From: Breviolum minutum Mf 1.05b.01
Lineage: Eukaryota > Sar > Dinophyceae > Suessiales > Symbiodiniaceae
Reading direction: 5' to 3'
Assembly: GCA_000507305.1 (NCBI GenBank)
Contig: DF241158.1
Coordinates: 1 to 64,000, forward strand
DNA: 64,000 nucleotides
Part shown: positions 41,081 to 53,753 of the stretch, piece after piece
Layout: each line of letters begins with the position of its first letter
How positions within the stretch are numbered: the first letter of the stretch is position 1
Notes under the pieces: model-generated
What the model was told of the DNA's origin: nothing
What the model saw: only the letters and a program-made list of their open reading frames with translations
Database searches by the model: none
Translations under genes and position numbers: made by a program

Positions 41081-44000
41081 ATTAAAAAGGGCATCCCAAT
41101 GATTACCACAAATTGGAATTCACAAGTGTAATTGTTGCTGGGTGCATAGTGAAGTTTACCAGCGAGACCTCCAACACCACAGGTGAGATAAGGATAGTTA
41201 TTGCATAAAAGCTTTCAAAGCAATTTGTATAGAATGAATTGCAGAGACAAATAAGAAAGCAAAAGCTATATCTCCCTTGCTTATGCAGGGCTCCTTTTTG
41301 CAGCTGAGTGGTTGGCTGCTTCACGAGGATTTGATATAACCTATGTGAATGTCAATGACATAGTCTTGAAGCCAGGCAAATGAGTGTAGGTTTGCCAGCC
41401 CTAGTGAATTTAAATCAAGCCCGCGGTACGAGCTTCACATATCGCTGCCCTTGCAAAGACAGTGCCTCCAAGCAAGTCATGCTAAAGAATTGTTCTGAAT
41501 AGCCATGTTCATTTCTGGCCCATCCTTTCCTTTCACCTCAATATAGTGAGGGAATTTTCATATTTGTATAGTTGAAGTTTAGCTTCCTTTGCATGTTGGG
41601 CAGACATGCTTGTTGGGCAGACATGCTTTTTGATTTGCAAATTTATTGTACTTGGGATGCGTGGAGACTTGCACAAGCTGAAACACAAAAACAAAGATGC
41701 GACAGGGGGAAAATAAAACAAATGCTATGATTTTCCAGATAAGGACGTGCAACTGCCAAGCCCCACCCCGAAATGAGTATGTTCGGGCAGCCTCTTAGCC
41801 CTTATGCAATATTACTTCACATCTAGTCATTTTGCCCGTCCAACCTCTTTGGATATTTGTTTTTGGATGTTTGGATTTTGGATTTCCAACTGTATGGCTG
41901 AGTTCTGCTGGCATTTGGGCACTAAGAGCACTGATACCCTCCAAAGAGGGTTGAGGGAGAACCCTAAAGGTTGATTCAGCTCTCATTATGCCAAGTGTAG
42001 CTCTCAGCGGTGGTACTTAAGTTTTTGTCGGTGCAGGTGCGCCCCACCCCGAACTTTGTTTTTTGTTGAATTCCACTTTGACATTTTGCTCACTGTTCTG
42101 ATGATTGCCAAAAACACGGTCCTAATTTCTCGGGAGACCGGTCATGAAACAAAGCTCCAAGTAAGAACACCGCAACTTTTATGGGAAAAATTGAAACAAA
42201 GAATTTTTATAGTAAAAGCTGGTAGCATTTGAAGCTTCCCAGAGTTTTGTTTTGGCTTCAAATGTTGGGGACGAAGCTGCTGGCCAGGCAGACACAGACT
42301 GTTGGGCTAGAAAATAGGGATCGGATGGTTACAGCCAGGTGGTTTTCCTCGTTTCGTAAAGTGAAGCTCCAAAACCCACCTTACACAGGGTGAACCCTGA
42401 TCCATTTGATGCTTGGACCACCCCATCCTGTCAGCTGGGATCCCCACCCCGATCTTTCCCAAAAGTAAGTGACTAAGTCATCGCCAGTGCAGCGGTGGTA
42501 TCAGCAGCTCTGGACACATTGCAGTTTGCTAACCATCATCTCTGGCAAAGCCGTGTATGATCGGCGAGCTGTTTTTTGGATTACATCTCTCCACCTTGCC
42601 TCGAATGCATTTGCCGTAGACTAAGTTCTCTTGGATCTTTTATTCCATCTTGATTGGATGGCTGCAAGTTATTTGGCATTCATTTAAAAAGATACTCTTG
42701 CTTTCTTTCAAAGGTACTCTTGCTTTATCTTATCGGAGTCGTGGTCTTGCGATGCTGCGTTCGCCCCTTTTGACCCGCTTGCATTGAAATTCTAAAGTGC
42801 AAGTCAAGGTTGAATTTTTCGAAGCTTCCATCTCCCTTGGACTTTTCTTCCGCCAGAGCCGTGGTGACTTTGTAGTCCATAATGTGTGATTTTAACAGTA
42901 AATCAAAGGAACAGGGGGGTGTCAAGTCTCCCATGTTATGAGGCACATTCAAATGTGCATACTTTGGCTTCCCTTTTGATGGTCTTTCTGGCTCAAATAA
43001 ATAGCGCTGACACTCGCCTATTCTGTGTTGAGATGCCCTTTCCAGTATTTCTGTTTGTTTCTTGTTGTTGAGATTTTGCTTGCGAACGAACAAGCCAGCA
43101 AGTTTTGATACGGGAGGCTGCAGCGAGATTCTGTGCAAGGCCCACATTCAGGTTTGAGCAAAACCTATATATAGACTGAGACATTATATATTTGTTTGAG
43201 ACGTCATTGTCATCCGTGTTCATGTCAATGCATATGTAATCTTGCCAGGCTTTGTAAATTTGTTTGAGCGCTAGGTGATGGAACTTTGGTGGCATCAGGC
43301 CCGCAGGTGCTACCAAACGTCGTTTGGCCTGCACCTAGAACCAACAATTCTTTTCTTAGCAGTACCTTCTTATAGTGATTTGGGTGTTGGGGGTATCAGG
43401 TTCAGCCAGCTGCAAAGCCTGTGTCTCCCTTCGATTTGGCGCCTGACTCAATTTTGTGTTTGTTTGCTTGCAAGTTTTCGTTACCAAACCGCTGCAGGCC
43501 AACAATAGCACAGTAGGAGCAGCTTTTGGCGCGCCACTGGGGAATATGCCGCCAATGAGAATCTTGGCAGAGTGGAGTGCTTTTGGTCCAAACTTAGCCT
43601 TCGTAGCACAGGGTTTGTGTTTAGTTGCCTGCTTGGCTCTGCATTGACCATTGCAAGCTTTGGGAGTGCATCTTGAGGTGCAGGAGACGCGGACACAACA
43701 CACAAGCACCGGCGTGTAAGACGAAGAAGACGGCGTGATGGATCACCACAGGAGAGATGACAGTTCCTTGAAGAGTGCTGGCATTCTGATTGTTCCTGCA
43801 TTTATGCATGCAGCATGCGCATATACAAACATATTTCAATTTTACTGTATATTTTGGTGCGGCGCGGCCTCCGGGCCCCACAGAGATGGTACCAGTCTTG
43901 TTTGTAGTGCCAGATATTCGAACAATTCAATTCGCATTGCTTGTGATTTGGTTTCAGGTTTTTCACGAATGAATACTGCAAACATATTTATATATATTTA

Positions 44001-45027
44001 TATAAATGCCATGGTTTGAATAGCATATTCAGTTTTCTCTAAATAGCAAAGCTTGGTTTGAAAATCTACAATCTTGTCTGAAACAATGTGTGAAAACAAA
44101 TCAAACTTAAGCGAAAAAAGAAACTATTGAAAAAAGTGATCTTGCGGTCAACTCCAACCGCCAGGTCAAACCGCCAATTGTATAGGTCCAAATCGAGAAC
44201 AAGTAACCCAAACCCCGAAAATCAAAAAAACAAGAAAAATAACAATCAAGATCAAATATCAGAAAACACCACCCCAAAAAGCAATCTTGCCTTGACTAGA
44301 TTTGTTTTCAATTTCGGTTTCTTATTCTTGCTTCGGGTTTTCTGATGTTAGACAACTTTTTATAGGCACGCTGGTTGATACTCAATGCAGCAATGTAGAA
44401 TCTGAATGAAAATGGTAACTAATCCAAGACCCATTGTAATTTATTGAATTGGCATACTCAACGACAACAGGCAACACCCATCAGATCTCATCACCACACA
44501 CGCAGCCACACTTTTCCTCACACGTCACATCACATCACATGACATAAAGCAGCAACGCCTCCCGGGTTTGCGTTGTTTTCTTGTTTTACAGTTGCATTTT
44601 GTGACAAAGTTTCACGCGAAATGTGATAATTTGTTCTTGCACAGGGGAGGAGATGTCAATGTATTGAAAGGGATGGTGAGCAGAATGTGCATACCAAAGA
44701 TCAGCTTTGCCAGCGCACGGAGGTGCTTGTGCACATTCTATGGCACATTCCGCACATTCCTTTCTTTGACTCAAGAAGTCCTTTAAGAACCGCGCTAGCA
44801 ACTTCTGCGCCGGATTGGCTGGGTTGTCCTTGTACGTATCAACTGCACGCCAGTCTCACTTGTGAACACTGTGAACTTGTGAAGGATGACCCACGTAGGC
44901 GCCCAAGACAAGAGGCCTGGGGACTGCCATGTGTAAGCTTGACTTCGCCTGTTTGCGTTTTGGGGTGGTGGGTTTAGCCTTTTTACGTCTGCATATTTTG
45001 TTGTAAGACTATTATATATATATATAA
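41081..45027. other. Long stretch without supported genes
   Basis: Many short frames on both strands, none with recognisable motifs. Small AT runs at 43985-44010 and 45010-45027 and CACATCACA words near 44510. Host introns or intergenic DNA. Confidence 0.4.
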
Positions 45028-45250
45028 CAAACCTTAACGAAGATCCCAATCAATCAAAAGAAGGATTATATCTCGGCTCACACATGGAAACTTATTGAAG
45101 ACAAAGCACAGGCCATCGAACAAGAGAACTATGACTTAAGCAAACAACTTTCTAAGATAATCAAACAAGAAGCTAGGAAAGATAAAGAAGACATGCTTCT
45201 CACACAACTCGAAGAATTAGACGCACAAGGTTATAAATGGGACAGACTGA
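45028..45250 (+). pseudogene. LINE fragment (region N-terminal to RT)
   Basis: In one clean frame: PINQKKDYISAHTWKLIEDK, AQAIEQENYDLSKQLSKIIK, QEARKDKEDMLLTQLEELDA and QGYKWDRL. The pattern (Y-I-S-x-x-T-W-x-L-I, then a charged helix with R-K-D-K-x-D, then Q-L-E-E, G-Y-K-W-D) is the linker segment that precedes the RT in dinoflagellate LINEs, as I recall it. The match stops at the ambiguous base 45251. Confidence 0.6.
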
Positions 45251-45251
45251 N
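45251..45251. other. Ambiguous base (N)
   Basis: A single N lies exactly where the LINE-like frame ends, so it may mark an assembly join. Confidence 0.9.
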
Positions 45252-45852
45252 TACACACGCTAAGTATCTACACTGCTTCATGACTCTCATGGGTGTCTCA
45301 ATTTGTGTTTGCCATGAAAGGGCTTTGTCATGCAGGGACCCCAAAGTATGCGTAGCCAAGTGTGCGGTAGTTACAGGGTTACGTAGGCACCTGTGGCGTC
45401 GCCATTCTGCGGAACCTCTTAGATTTACTCTAGATTTGTCTTGCGCACGCCCTGAGCATCGACAACGTGCATTTTCTAATGCCAATTGAGCAGATTCTAT
45501 CTGTTTTCTGCCTTGCTTCCATGGTTGTCCGTCCATGGCTAGTTGCACTGTTTTTGTAAGAATTCACACACACGGTGCACCTGCGGAGCCTTTTTGCGGG
45601 GCCTTCCTATGCAAGTGTGTACAACCACCGGACCCACACAAAAAAAACGCAACTCAATGCGCCAGGTATTACAGCCGCCAACAGCAGCAGCCTCAGAGCC
45701 AGATCCATGTCACTGAGCTGCTCCGCATGGGCCATAGTGTTTGTAGTGTGGCGATTAGTTCATTGGCTTGACATTCAAAACTGGAAGGAGTCGTTCACTA
45801 TAGACAGGGTCAGTACTTATGCCTGTTTGTTTGTCTGCTCCAGGCTTGGCAC

Positions 45853-46821
45853 TTGGAGTGGTTTGGTCATCACATGGCCTCTGCATATCAGACACCTTCA
45901 GGTGCCCCCTATTTTGCCACGACTTCCAATATTGCTGCAGAGCCTGTTTTGCATCCTTTCCCATCCCAAGCAAAGCCTGCACAACCGCTGCAAGCTCCGT
46001 CGACACAAGCAAAGAGAGGCGTGGAACAGGAGACTCACGAGACACCAGGGACGCCAAAGCCAGGAGAAGACGATGAGATAATGCAGTATGATGAGACATT
46101 GAGGGCTGCTGAGATGAGCCCAGGTGGACATGGACAGCCAGAGTCACAAGACACTTTCTTTGAATCTGCGCCTCATGAATCTCGCAACGACACCGTGATG
46201 GAAACGGCAGAGGCTTCACCTAGCTCGGATCCAGAGATCCCAGAGCCCCGGCACGGTCGACCAGATGAGGTTCCTGCCCTCTCAAAGCCGGTTGCTGAGC
46301 AGATTGACCAGGACGGGATACCTGGGAAGGAAGAGGAGCAGAAGGAACAGAAGGAGCAAGTGGCCGTGGCCAATGTGCTACACGGGGCCTCAGCCGAAAG
46401 CAAGGAAGCTTTGGGGGGGCATGCGGCTGCAGCAGCTGCGCCAAAACGAAATGGTAAGCGGCCAAAAGCGGCGGCCAAGAAGTCAGCAGCAAAGCCATGC
46501 AAAAAACAAGGCACGGCTGGATTTGGACCTCTTGGAGTCCAAGGACAACAAGACGCGAAAGGAGTTCAAGGCCCGTTTCAACCAGAGCAAAGTTCATTAA
46601 GCACCATGAAGTCTCATCGTGTCACAGGAAGCCCAAACAAAGAAGCAGGAAACGAGGCCGGTTTGCCAACAGTTTTGGAAAGGCATTCTTGCCTTGCGAC
46701 AAGCCGACAGGAAGCACCAGATGCAAGAGACGCGCAAGGCAGTGAAGGTGATTGGGAAGTTGGAGATGGTGAACTTCAACTTGGCCTGCGTGCAGCATTA
46801 GGCAGGGAATGGAAGGAATAG
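45853..46821 (+). CDS. Low-complexity acidic/basic hypothetical protein (322 codons)
   Basis: One open frame with a disordered P/Q/S/T/E-rich first half (GEDDEIMQYDETLRAAEMSP, EIPEPRHGRPDEVPALSKP), an acidic stretch (EEEQKEQKEQ), an Ala run and a Lys/Ala-rich basic segment (KRPKAAAKKSAAKPCKKQ), then a Gly/Gln-rich tail. After the basic segment the neighbouring frame (KARLDLDLLESKDNKTRKEF) looks equally protein-like, so a frame change or splice site near 46500 is possible. There is no recognised domain; a nuclear, disordered protein or a transposon-derived ORF are both possible. Confidence 0.4.
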   Translation: MEWFGHHMASAYQTPSGAPYFATTSNIAAEPVLHPFPSQAKPAQPLQAPSTQAKRGVEQETHETPGTPKPGEDDEIMQYDETLRAAEMSPGGHGQPESQDTFFESAPHESRNDTVMETAEASPSSDPEIPEPRHGRPDEVPALSKPVAEQIDQDGIPGKEEEQKEQKEQVAVANVLHGASAESKEALGGHAAAAAAPKRNGKRPKAAAKKSAAKPCKKQGTAGFGPLGVQGQQDAKGVQGPFQPEQSSLSTMKSHRVTGSPNKEAGNEAGLPTVLERHSCLATSRQEAPDARDAQGSEGDWEVGDGELQLGLRAALGREWKE

Positions 46822-49800
46822 ATGTAATTATGCAAGCAAACGGACGGCGATCAAAGCGGGAATTGCAGGTCCCGATGTAATGCAATTATGAGGGAGAGGG
46901 CTCGGCTCGACTGTGTAAGTTCGGATTTGAGAACTGTGAGAGTTGTGTCACTGGTCACTGGAACTTTTCTCACGGTCAGGCTTAGCGAAAGGAGGAGATG
47001 ACGAAGTTATTGTGGTACGCAGAATGAAGGGTTTAGTTGAGTCGTTCATGTTAGTTCGAACGATTGAAATCATGTTAAGTCCATTGTTTCGGTGTTTGAG
47101 GATTGTTGTGACCTTTCAGTGCTGCATTTTTTCCTGGGTTTGCTAGGTTGACGATGGCAGGCCACCCCTGGCATTCAGGATTTTGTCGCAATCTTGTCAA
47201 ACCCTGTGATTATCGGAAAAGGTCGATTGGTTTTCATTGCGGCAACCGTTTTGATTCTATTCTTGGTGATTCTTGACCTATACTCATGCATGGCTGTACA
47301 ATGATGCGTGCTTCACACATGCGCATCGCAAGCGCATCGCAAGCCACTCAGCTGGCAGGAGGAAGGACTGGCCAACGGTGGGCTGGCCAGATGCAAACGC
47401 CTTGGGTTGCCCATGCTTAGGGCTAGGGCTGCTACAGCATTTTTCGAGAGATGACTGGCATTGCAAATTCCTTTTGTAATTTTTATTTGAATTGATGACA
47501 GCCCGTGATCATCTGATTACACATCCCAAAAGCAAAACCTGAGACGAATCAATGTTCTTAGTGCAGCATGGTGCAATACTTATTCAACACGCTCTTGTCA
47601 TTGCACTGGAGGGGAAGATGGTCAGTCTGGCACAACTTGAACTTCCCAAGGCGGAATATATTTTTGGTGATCGTAGCCATCATAGGCCTCCAAGACCAAG
47701 TGGCCCTGCAGCTATCTTGAGTCCTTCTTCAGGCGGTGTGTTGGCAGCCCTCCAAGCTGAAAAGCACACAACTTCGCCTTCGTCAACTCGAACGTTTTGT
47801 CCTTAGCGTTCCATTGAATGTCAAAAGGTGCTTCACATTTTCTTCGCTATCCTTGAATATCTTGCCAGGAACACCAGGCCCTGGTGTGGGAACAGATGGT
47901 GAAGGCTTGGATGCACACTTTCGCACATGTAGAGGCAGATGGTACTTCTTGGTTAGCAGACAACGTTTCTGCAGACGGCTGTGTTGTGATTCTGGTGGCT
48001 TCGGCTGTGGACTCTGGAATATGTAACGTGTAAGAACTGTAACGGTTTGAAGTTCTGCCAGGTGAAGGATTCGCGGCGCCCAACCCACAAGAGAATGGCA
48101 CAGAGGTCCTGCGGTCTTCGCTTTCGGACTCTCCAAGATCGAAGATTTGCCGGATGTACTTCTCTCGCTCTACAAAAGGGGTCTCTCATGGGCTGTTGCA
48201 CTGCTGCAATTATTCTCAGTCACCGAAGAGATTTCTGTAGCTTCTGTAGCTGGTCGCAGACAGGTTCAGAGCCAATGACCTTTGACAACCATGTAGAGCT
48301 TCACACGCCATGTGACATGTGATGTGCATCATAACCAAAGACGTCATCAGGGCGTGTGGGACTTTGTATGGTAGCGAAGATATGAACCTAAATACATACA
48401 TTGGCACAATACAGGGGTGCAAATATATCACAACGCAGCATTGAGTTGGAGCAGGCGAAACGAGGACTACGCTTAGCTGGAGAGTGGAGGTTCGAGTCTT
48501 GCAGATGTTGGATGTCAGATGTCGAGGTGGTATTCTGATTGTACTCCGGCATTCTGCCCATGTTACGATTTATTCGGTGGCCTTTGCCCACGCAAAAGTG
48601 ACAACAATCATGGTGATAGGTGATGGATGAGTTCTTGAACTGTATGAATGGAATGTAGTCGATGGAATGGAATGGAGAGCCGAGTGTGATCCCTCTAATT
48701 TTGAATCATCGTGCCTTGAGATGGGTGTCAGTTCAATTGTTAAGCTCCAAGGATCTTTGCATCGCATGTTTTGCAAATGGACCTTTTTTGCAAACCAGGC
48801 CGCCTCCCCCCCTTCGACTTCCAAGCGCTGCTTGGTGGAGAGAAAGCTTTGAATTTTTATTCCATCTTTGATCGTCACAACCGGAAACAGTGAAATGTGC
48901 TTTCCTGTCACCCTTCAAGGCCTTTGCAACTGTCTTTCCAAGTTGAGGCCATCCGACAATGGAGTGCAGCAGCGTACCGTGGCACCGAGCTAGCCGAACG
49001 TTTGAGCTCCCGACAACGCAAGGCCCTGCAAGAGGTCCGGTGATTTGGGCTCCTCAGTTGGACGGTTGGACCAATCAAGAGCATCAGCATGCATTGCGTT
49101 AACGTATGCTACAGCTGCGTAGGAGGTTGGGCCTGAGTACAGGATCAAACTTGCCAGGGCCTTGTCCCAGCTTTGCTAAACTTTCACAGTATTGTATTCT
49201 CCCTAGGTATACATTATGTAGAACCCCCAAAACACATTGGTGACTCTTTTCGGCTGGAGCTTGATCCCTCTTCTATGTTTGTGAATGTCTATGAACTCGT
49301 GTTTGACTTCAACTTCTACATCAGTGTGGGGTGTTGCAAGTGTCTTTGGTTCGTCGCCGTGTTGGCAGCTGAAGGAAATCTGTTGAGCCTTGAGTCATCT
49401 TGACTGTTGATTTTGATTTTGTTTCTTAGTGTCATTTTTTCTCTTTGTTGTTCCCAAAGCGCTTGTGTAAATGAGATATTTCATGAGGTCGGACTTCTAC
49501 GAGATCTAGAGAGCCGCTCCTCAGGGCCAAGTGAGCAAGAAGCCGAGCCAGGGGAGAATGAGAGGGCAATATTCGGCACCATCCATGAGATTTGTGCAAC
49601 AATTATCAATAGGTGATGTCATGAACATTCATAGAACAAATCACAGAAATTTATCGACAAAGACCAGTACTTGGGGTACAAAGTGCTGCAGAGTTGAGAC
49701 ATGAAGGCTCACAAGGTTCACAAGGCCGCAAAGAGTGGCCGAACAGCAGCGAAATAGCGAGATCAAAGAAGATAATGCAGGGAATGAGTTTCTTTTTGAG

Positions 49801-50570
49801 AGCAGCAAGCTTAATTTGGACAGCAAGCCAAATGAGCTGAGTTGAGCCCTGGGCAAGGCCAGTTCTTCTGAGAATGTTCTGGTCAACGCTTTCGGTTGGC
49901 ATCTAGCTCGGGCTTATGGCAATTGTTGACTCAAGACTCAAAAACATCATTTTGGCCACTCTAGCCACCTGTAGTTACCTGCAGTCCTTTAGTTGCAAGG
50001 CATGTTGGGTGGACAATCCTTTCCACACCTAGGTGAGCGGATCCGCTTCGCACATGACTTTCCGCAGTTTCGGTGGGCCCCCTAGGGGCAGAGAGCATTC
50101 CCAACATTCACTGCTTTAGGCGACCTCACTCTCTCAAAGTATTGTGTTTGCTCCTGAGGCCTCACTTACCAAGGGAGGCGGGGGGTATGATTCCGTAACG
50201 AGCCAAAACCTGTTTGATTCAACAGCCAAAGCATCAGACAACATCTTCAAACCGACGTTCTTGGTCTAAATCAAACGTACCGAATGTCGCAACTGCAGAG
50301 AAACAGTTGCAGGTTCACGTGCCGAGCTGACTCTCATGAAAAAAGGATGTGTACCTTCCTGCCATTGACGTTGCAGAAATTGCATTGATTTACTTGCAAC
50401 TCTTCGGACACTGGATGCAGAAGCAGTGTCAAAGTAACACAAGTAGAACATCTTGTAAACTGAGGATTGCTACGGCAGGCTGAGACAAATATGTTTGGAG
50501 ATTTGATGTGAGGACTTCGGTCAGGTAGCCGTGCAGCATCAAGCCACTACTCACACTTCAGCCATGTTTT
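46822..50570. other. Long stretch without supported genes
   Basis: Short frames only. A candidate exon at about 49459-49616 (plus) follows a pyrimidine-rich tract with AG and encodes SACVNEIFHEVGLLRDLESR and ENERAIFGTIHEICATIINR before a stop, but nothing else supports it. Confidence 0.35.
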
Positions 50571-51464
50571 GTGACATGCCTCTCTTTTGCGCACACCCGT
50601 ACAAAGACGGGGGACTTGATTCATGCCTACGAGTGGCAGCGTGACATGTATAGGCAGAAGTTTCTGTGCCTCATGGGCTGGAAAGGCCAGATGTGCATGT
50701 TAGTGCTGATTTGGTGGGCTGTTTCTGCAGCCATCACCGTTTTGATGAAGCAGACAGTTGGAAGCCATGGGCGATACCAATTCCCATTCGCTTTGACTGC
50801 ATTGACCAATGGAGTATGTGGCTGGATTTCAATGGGGGCCTGCTTCTGCCAGAAGGGCAAATTTTGGGTCAACAGCAGCCTGAGAAAGATAGATGTGCTC
50901 CAACTGATTTTCCTTGGCATTTTACAGGGGGTTGAGATTGGAATGTCCAACAAGTCTTTGGAGTTCTTGTCCGTGTCAGCTCGCACAATCTTGAATTCTA
51001 TGAGTGTTTTCTTTATGATGATTTCTGCGCAATTCTGGGGCCTGGAACGGTTGGATCGACTCCGAATTCTCAGTGCAGCCTTTCAAGTAATGGGGGGCTT
51101 CCTGAATGCGCTGGGGGCTTCTCAGGCATCCCATGCGATAGTACGGAGCAGTCAAGCAGGGCATGGCAATTCAGCGGACAAGACACGAGTTGCAACCTTA
51201 TTGGTGTCCCCACAAGCTCTTGATAATCAGATTTCTGGAACACTATTGCAACTTGCCACCCTTCTACTCGCTTCTCAGCGCTGGGTCATGCTGCAATTCA
51301 TCATGCAGAAATCCAACATGTTGTTAGGCAAGCTGGAACTGTCTGCATGGATAATGCCGGTAACGTCCTTGGTTTGCCTGTCTATGGCAGCTACGTTCGA
51401 GACCCCAGCACTCAGCTTGACACTCATGCTGGATGCCGGTCTTCCAAGCATCGTCCTTATCATT
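50571..51464 (+). CDS. SLC35/triose-phosphate-translocator-like transporter, exon with TM1 to about TM7
   Basis: Open from a GTG at 50571; the first in-frame ATG is at 50646 (MYRQKFLCLMGWKGQ), just before the first membrane helix, so the exact start or an upstream 5' exon is uncertain. Hydrophobic segments include MCMLVLIWWAVSAAITVLMK, LQLIFLGILQGVEIGMSNKS and ILNSMSVFFMMISAQFWGLE. The sequence GVEIGMSNKSLEFLSVSART followed by a Ser-rich helix is the family signature of the drug/metabolite transporter clan (nucleotide-sugar and triose-phosphate carriers). A second copy-like half has LASQRWVMLQFIMQK. I place the 3' end at 51464 because a GT follows (GTCACATGC) and the resulting joint with 51628 restores the family pattern in phase 0. 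It likely exchanges a phosphorylated sugar or nucleotide sugar across a Golgi, ER or plastid membrane. Confidence 0.75.
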
Positions 51465-51627
51465 GTCACATGCTCAGCATTTTGATTGCTTTCAAGTTCT
51501 TAGATCCCCAAATGGTCCAAGTAGATATGATCTTCATTGATGATTCATGCTTTCTCACAAGTCCCTAGCTATCATCGAATTGAATTGGGGGGGCATTGGA
51601 ATCCGGCCTTGCCTCCTGCTATCTCAG

Positions 51628-51762
51628 GCATGTGGAATAACGATCCTGACAGTCGCAGAGCTGCGGCTTGTTCACATATCATCAGCAGTGGCTTTGCAAG
51701 TGCTGGGCACATTGCACCAGATTCCGCTTGTAATTACTGGAGTTGTGTTTTTCCAGGACTCA
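51628..51762 (+). CDS. SLC35-like transporter, second exon (45 codons)
   Basis: Follows a 163-bp intron (51465-51627) that ends CTCCTGCTATCTCAG with a G after it, the arrangement usual for dinoflagellate introns. It encodes ACGITILTVAELRLVHISSA and LGTLHQIPLVITGVVFFQDS, the penultimate helices of the family with the conserved S-A-x-x-L-x-V-x-G segment. The exon is exactly 135 bases, phase 0 at both ends. Confidence 0.7.
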
Positions 51763-52423
51763 GTCGGCATCTTAGTATTTTGGAAATACTACCTCAAGAC
51801 TCAAGACTCAAAACTAACAAAGCAGAACAGGGACAACGCGGCACAGGCAAGGCTGGTAGATCTGAAGGTCTTGGAACATGTACTTGAGGCCTGGGATTGG
51901 CAAAATCCTTCGTCTGCCAGCTTGTAGATCTTAGGGCTGCATGGTGCCGATTGCTTCACCTTTTCATCGCATCACATTATATACATCAAATGATGCTATT
52001 TCCATCACACGACGTCGCGTTGCAGAATCCCATCCAACAAATGCGCGCCCCACACGCCTTGGGACCCTTCATGTCCGCAGGAAAAATTTGCCGTTTTTTT
52101 TTTCAAGGATTATTTGCATCTACTTTCTGCGCATTTGGTAGCACTTCTTCTCATTTGATTTTGTTTCGTCACGGCTATATCGCATGTTTATATACATACA
52201 GAAATATATAAATGATAATTTCCGGTTTTGGTATTGTCTTTATCTTGTATCATTTGGTTCCTGTAAATTGCCTAATTTTATAATTGATTGCAGTCTTTTG
52301 ATGTGTTTGTCTTTCTCATTGTCATTTGAGTTGCGCTGCGGTATTTCATCGTTTATCGAGATATTTCGTCCACCCAATTCAAGCCCAGGCTGCAAAATCA
52401 GATCAAACAACAATACCCTCAAT

Positions 52424-52452
52424 CACAAACACACACACACACAGACACACAC
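52424..52452. repeat. (CA)n microsatellite
   Basis: ACACACACACAC run with one interruption, inside the last intron of the transporter gene. Confidence 0.9.
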
Positions 52453-52824
52453 CCCGCAACTGTACATTGTACATGCACCACAGGCTTAAATAGATGCTGC
52501 ATATTACGGTAGCCTGCATTATCTTATGCACACTGGACCAGAGTCAAGGGTAGACTGGGTCTACCAACTGCCTGACATGCATTGAAATATTATTATTATT
52601 ACTATTTATGATTGTTGAGACTTTGTTGAAACATGTGTAGACGAGGGGGACTTGCAGGTTGCGTTAAGCCAGCTATAGAAATTCTATGAAGTTCTTCCAC
52701 TGTGGACCGTGGTAGGCTTTGATACAAACAACACTAGCATTCGACATAATTTTGTACATGTACAGTCTCACAGCTAGAAGGCCTGGGATGGTGCGGCATG
52801 CTGCAACCAACTCAAGTTTCCAAG

Positions 52825-53034
52825 GTTGAGATTGCAAGCGGTATGGGCTTTACTTGCTGTTTGCTTGGTGCGCTTTGCTACGCTCGTGCCAAACATCGTC
52901 AGCCACACGATGTTCGAAGCTTTGAGGGTCAGAGGCTTAGATGCAGACACTCACGATACCAAAAAGGTCTGAATGAGTTTGAAGGACAGAAAAGGAAAGC
53001 AAACATTTTAAATGAAGAGAAGCCAAGCATGTAA
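52825..53034 (+). CDS. SLC35-like transporter, last exon
   Basis: Joined to the preceding exon by a GT-AG intron (51763-52824, ending TTTCCAAG and followed by G). The joint gives FFQDSVEIASGMGFTCCLLG, after which ALCYARAKHRQ completes the last membrane helix ending in Tyr and Lys, as in the family (G...G...Y...K). A hydrophilic, basic tail of about 45 residues and a TAA follow. The intron holds a CA run (52424-52452) and AT-rich DNA. Confidence 0.7.
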   Translation, partial: VEIASGMGFTCCLLGALCYARAKHRQPHDVRSFEGQRLRCRHSRYQKGLNEFEGQKRKANILNEEKPSM

Positions 53035-53753
53035 AAAGAGTCGTATAAGGACCGAATAAAGTGCTAATCCGTGTTTGAAGAAAGGGCAAGAAACCCATGT
53101 TTGTTGGCATCAGCGGTTCCTCTACCGGAGATTGGACTAGAGGCGCTGTCGAGTTGCTCACGTTGTCAGATGATCATTTCCCGGAACCTGAGCATTCGAC
53201 AATGCTGTACCGGCGCAGCTAAAGCTGCAGGGCCGATCCAAAAATCAAGACGGACCACTGCGTTGCTGCAACGAAAAGGGCCGCAGCATGCCAGGGGCTT
53301 CGACTCAATGACTTGAGCCAAACAGTGGGTATGCTTGACAGTGCGCAGTGGTGTTAGTACAGTTCAGCTAGACTCTATAACCACAAGCAAACAAATACAT
53401 GAATGAACAAATGAACAATCAAAATCAAACAATCACAAGTGGCAACAACGATTGTTGCAACAGATGCCGCTGTAATATTGTCAATGCAAACCTCGTTGAG
53501 AATTAGTTGATAGAACAGGTGTAGCAGTAGCTGTAGCAAAGAGTCTGAGGTGGTTTTGACCAAACATCCAATCGCCTCTGTTCCACGACTTCTGTCACCT
53601 GATCAGGTCGTAAGTTCCTCCCTGCAACATGCATGGCATGATCTTCCTAGTAGGTGAAGTGATTTCCAAGATGTAGTCAATGCCATAGTTACAATTTTAG
53701 ATCTTTCTAACATTTGCATCATTCGTTCACTGTATGCTGCAACTGATGCTGCT
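53035..53753. other. Intergenic stretch
   Basis: No gene. Near 53312-53322 the word CTTGAGCCAAA equals the last 11 bases of the spliced leader on the minus strand; too short to call. Confidence 0.4.

Noticed and set aside
42725-43147. A 140-codon minus-strand frame with ordinary composition
   Set aside because: No motif, overlapping frames on both strands, no splice or gene context.
53312-53322. CTTGAGCCAAA, the end of the spliced leader on the minus strand
   Set aside because: Only 11 bases match, the neighbouring bases do not, and there is no minus-strand gene beside it.
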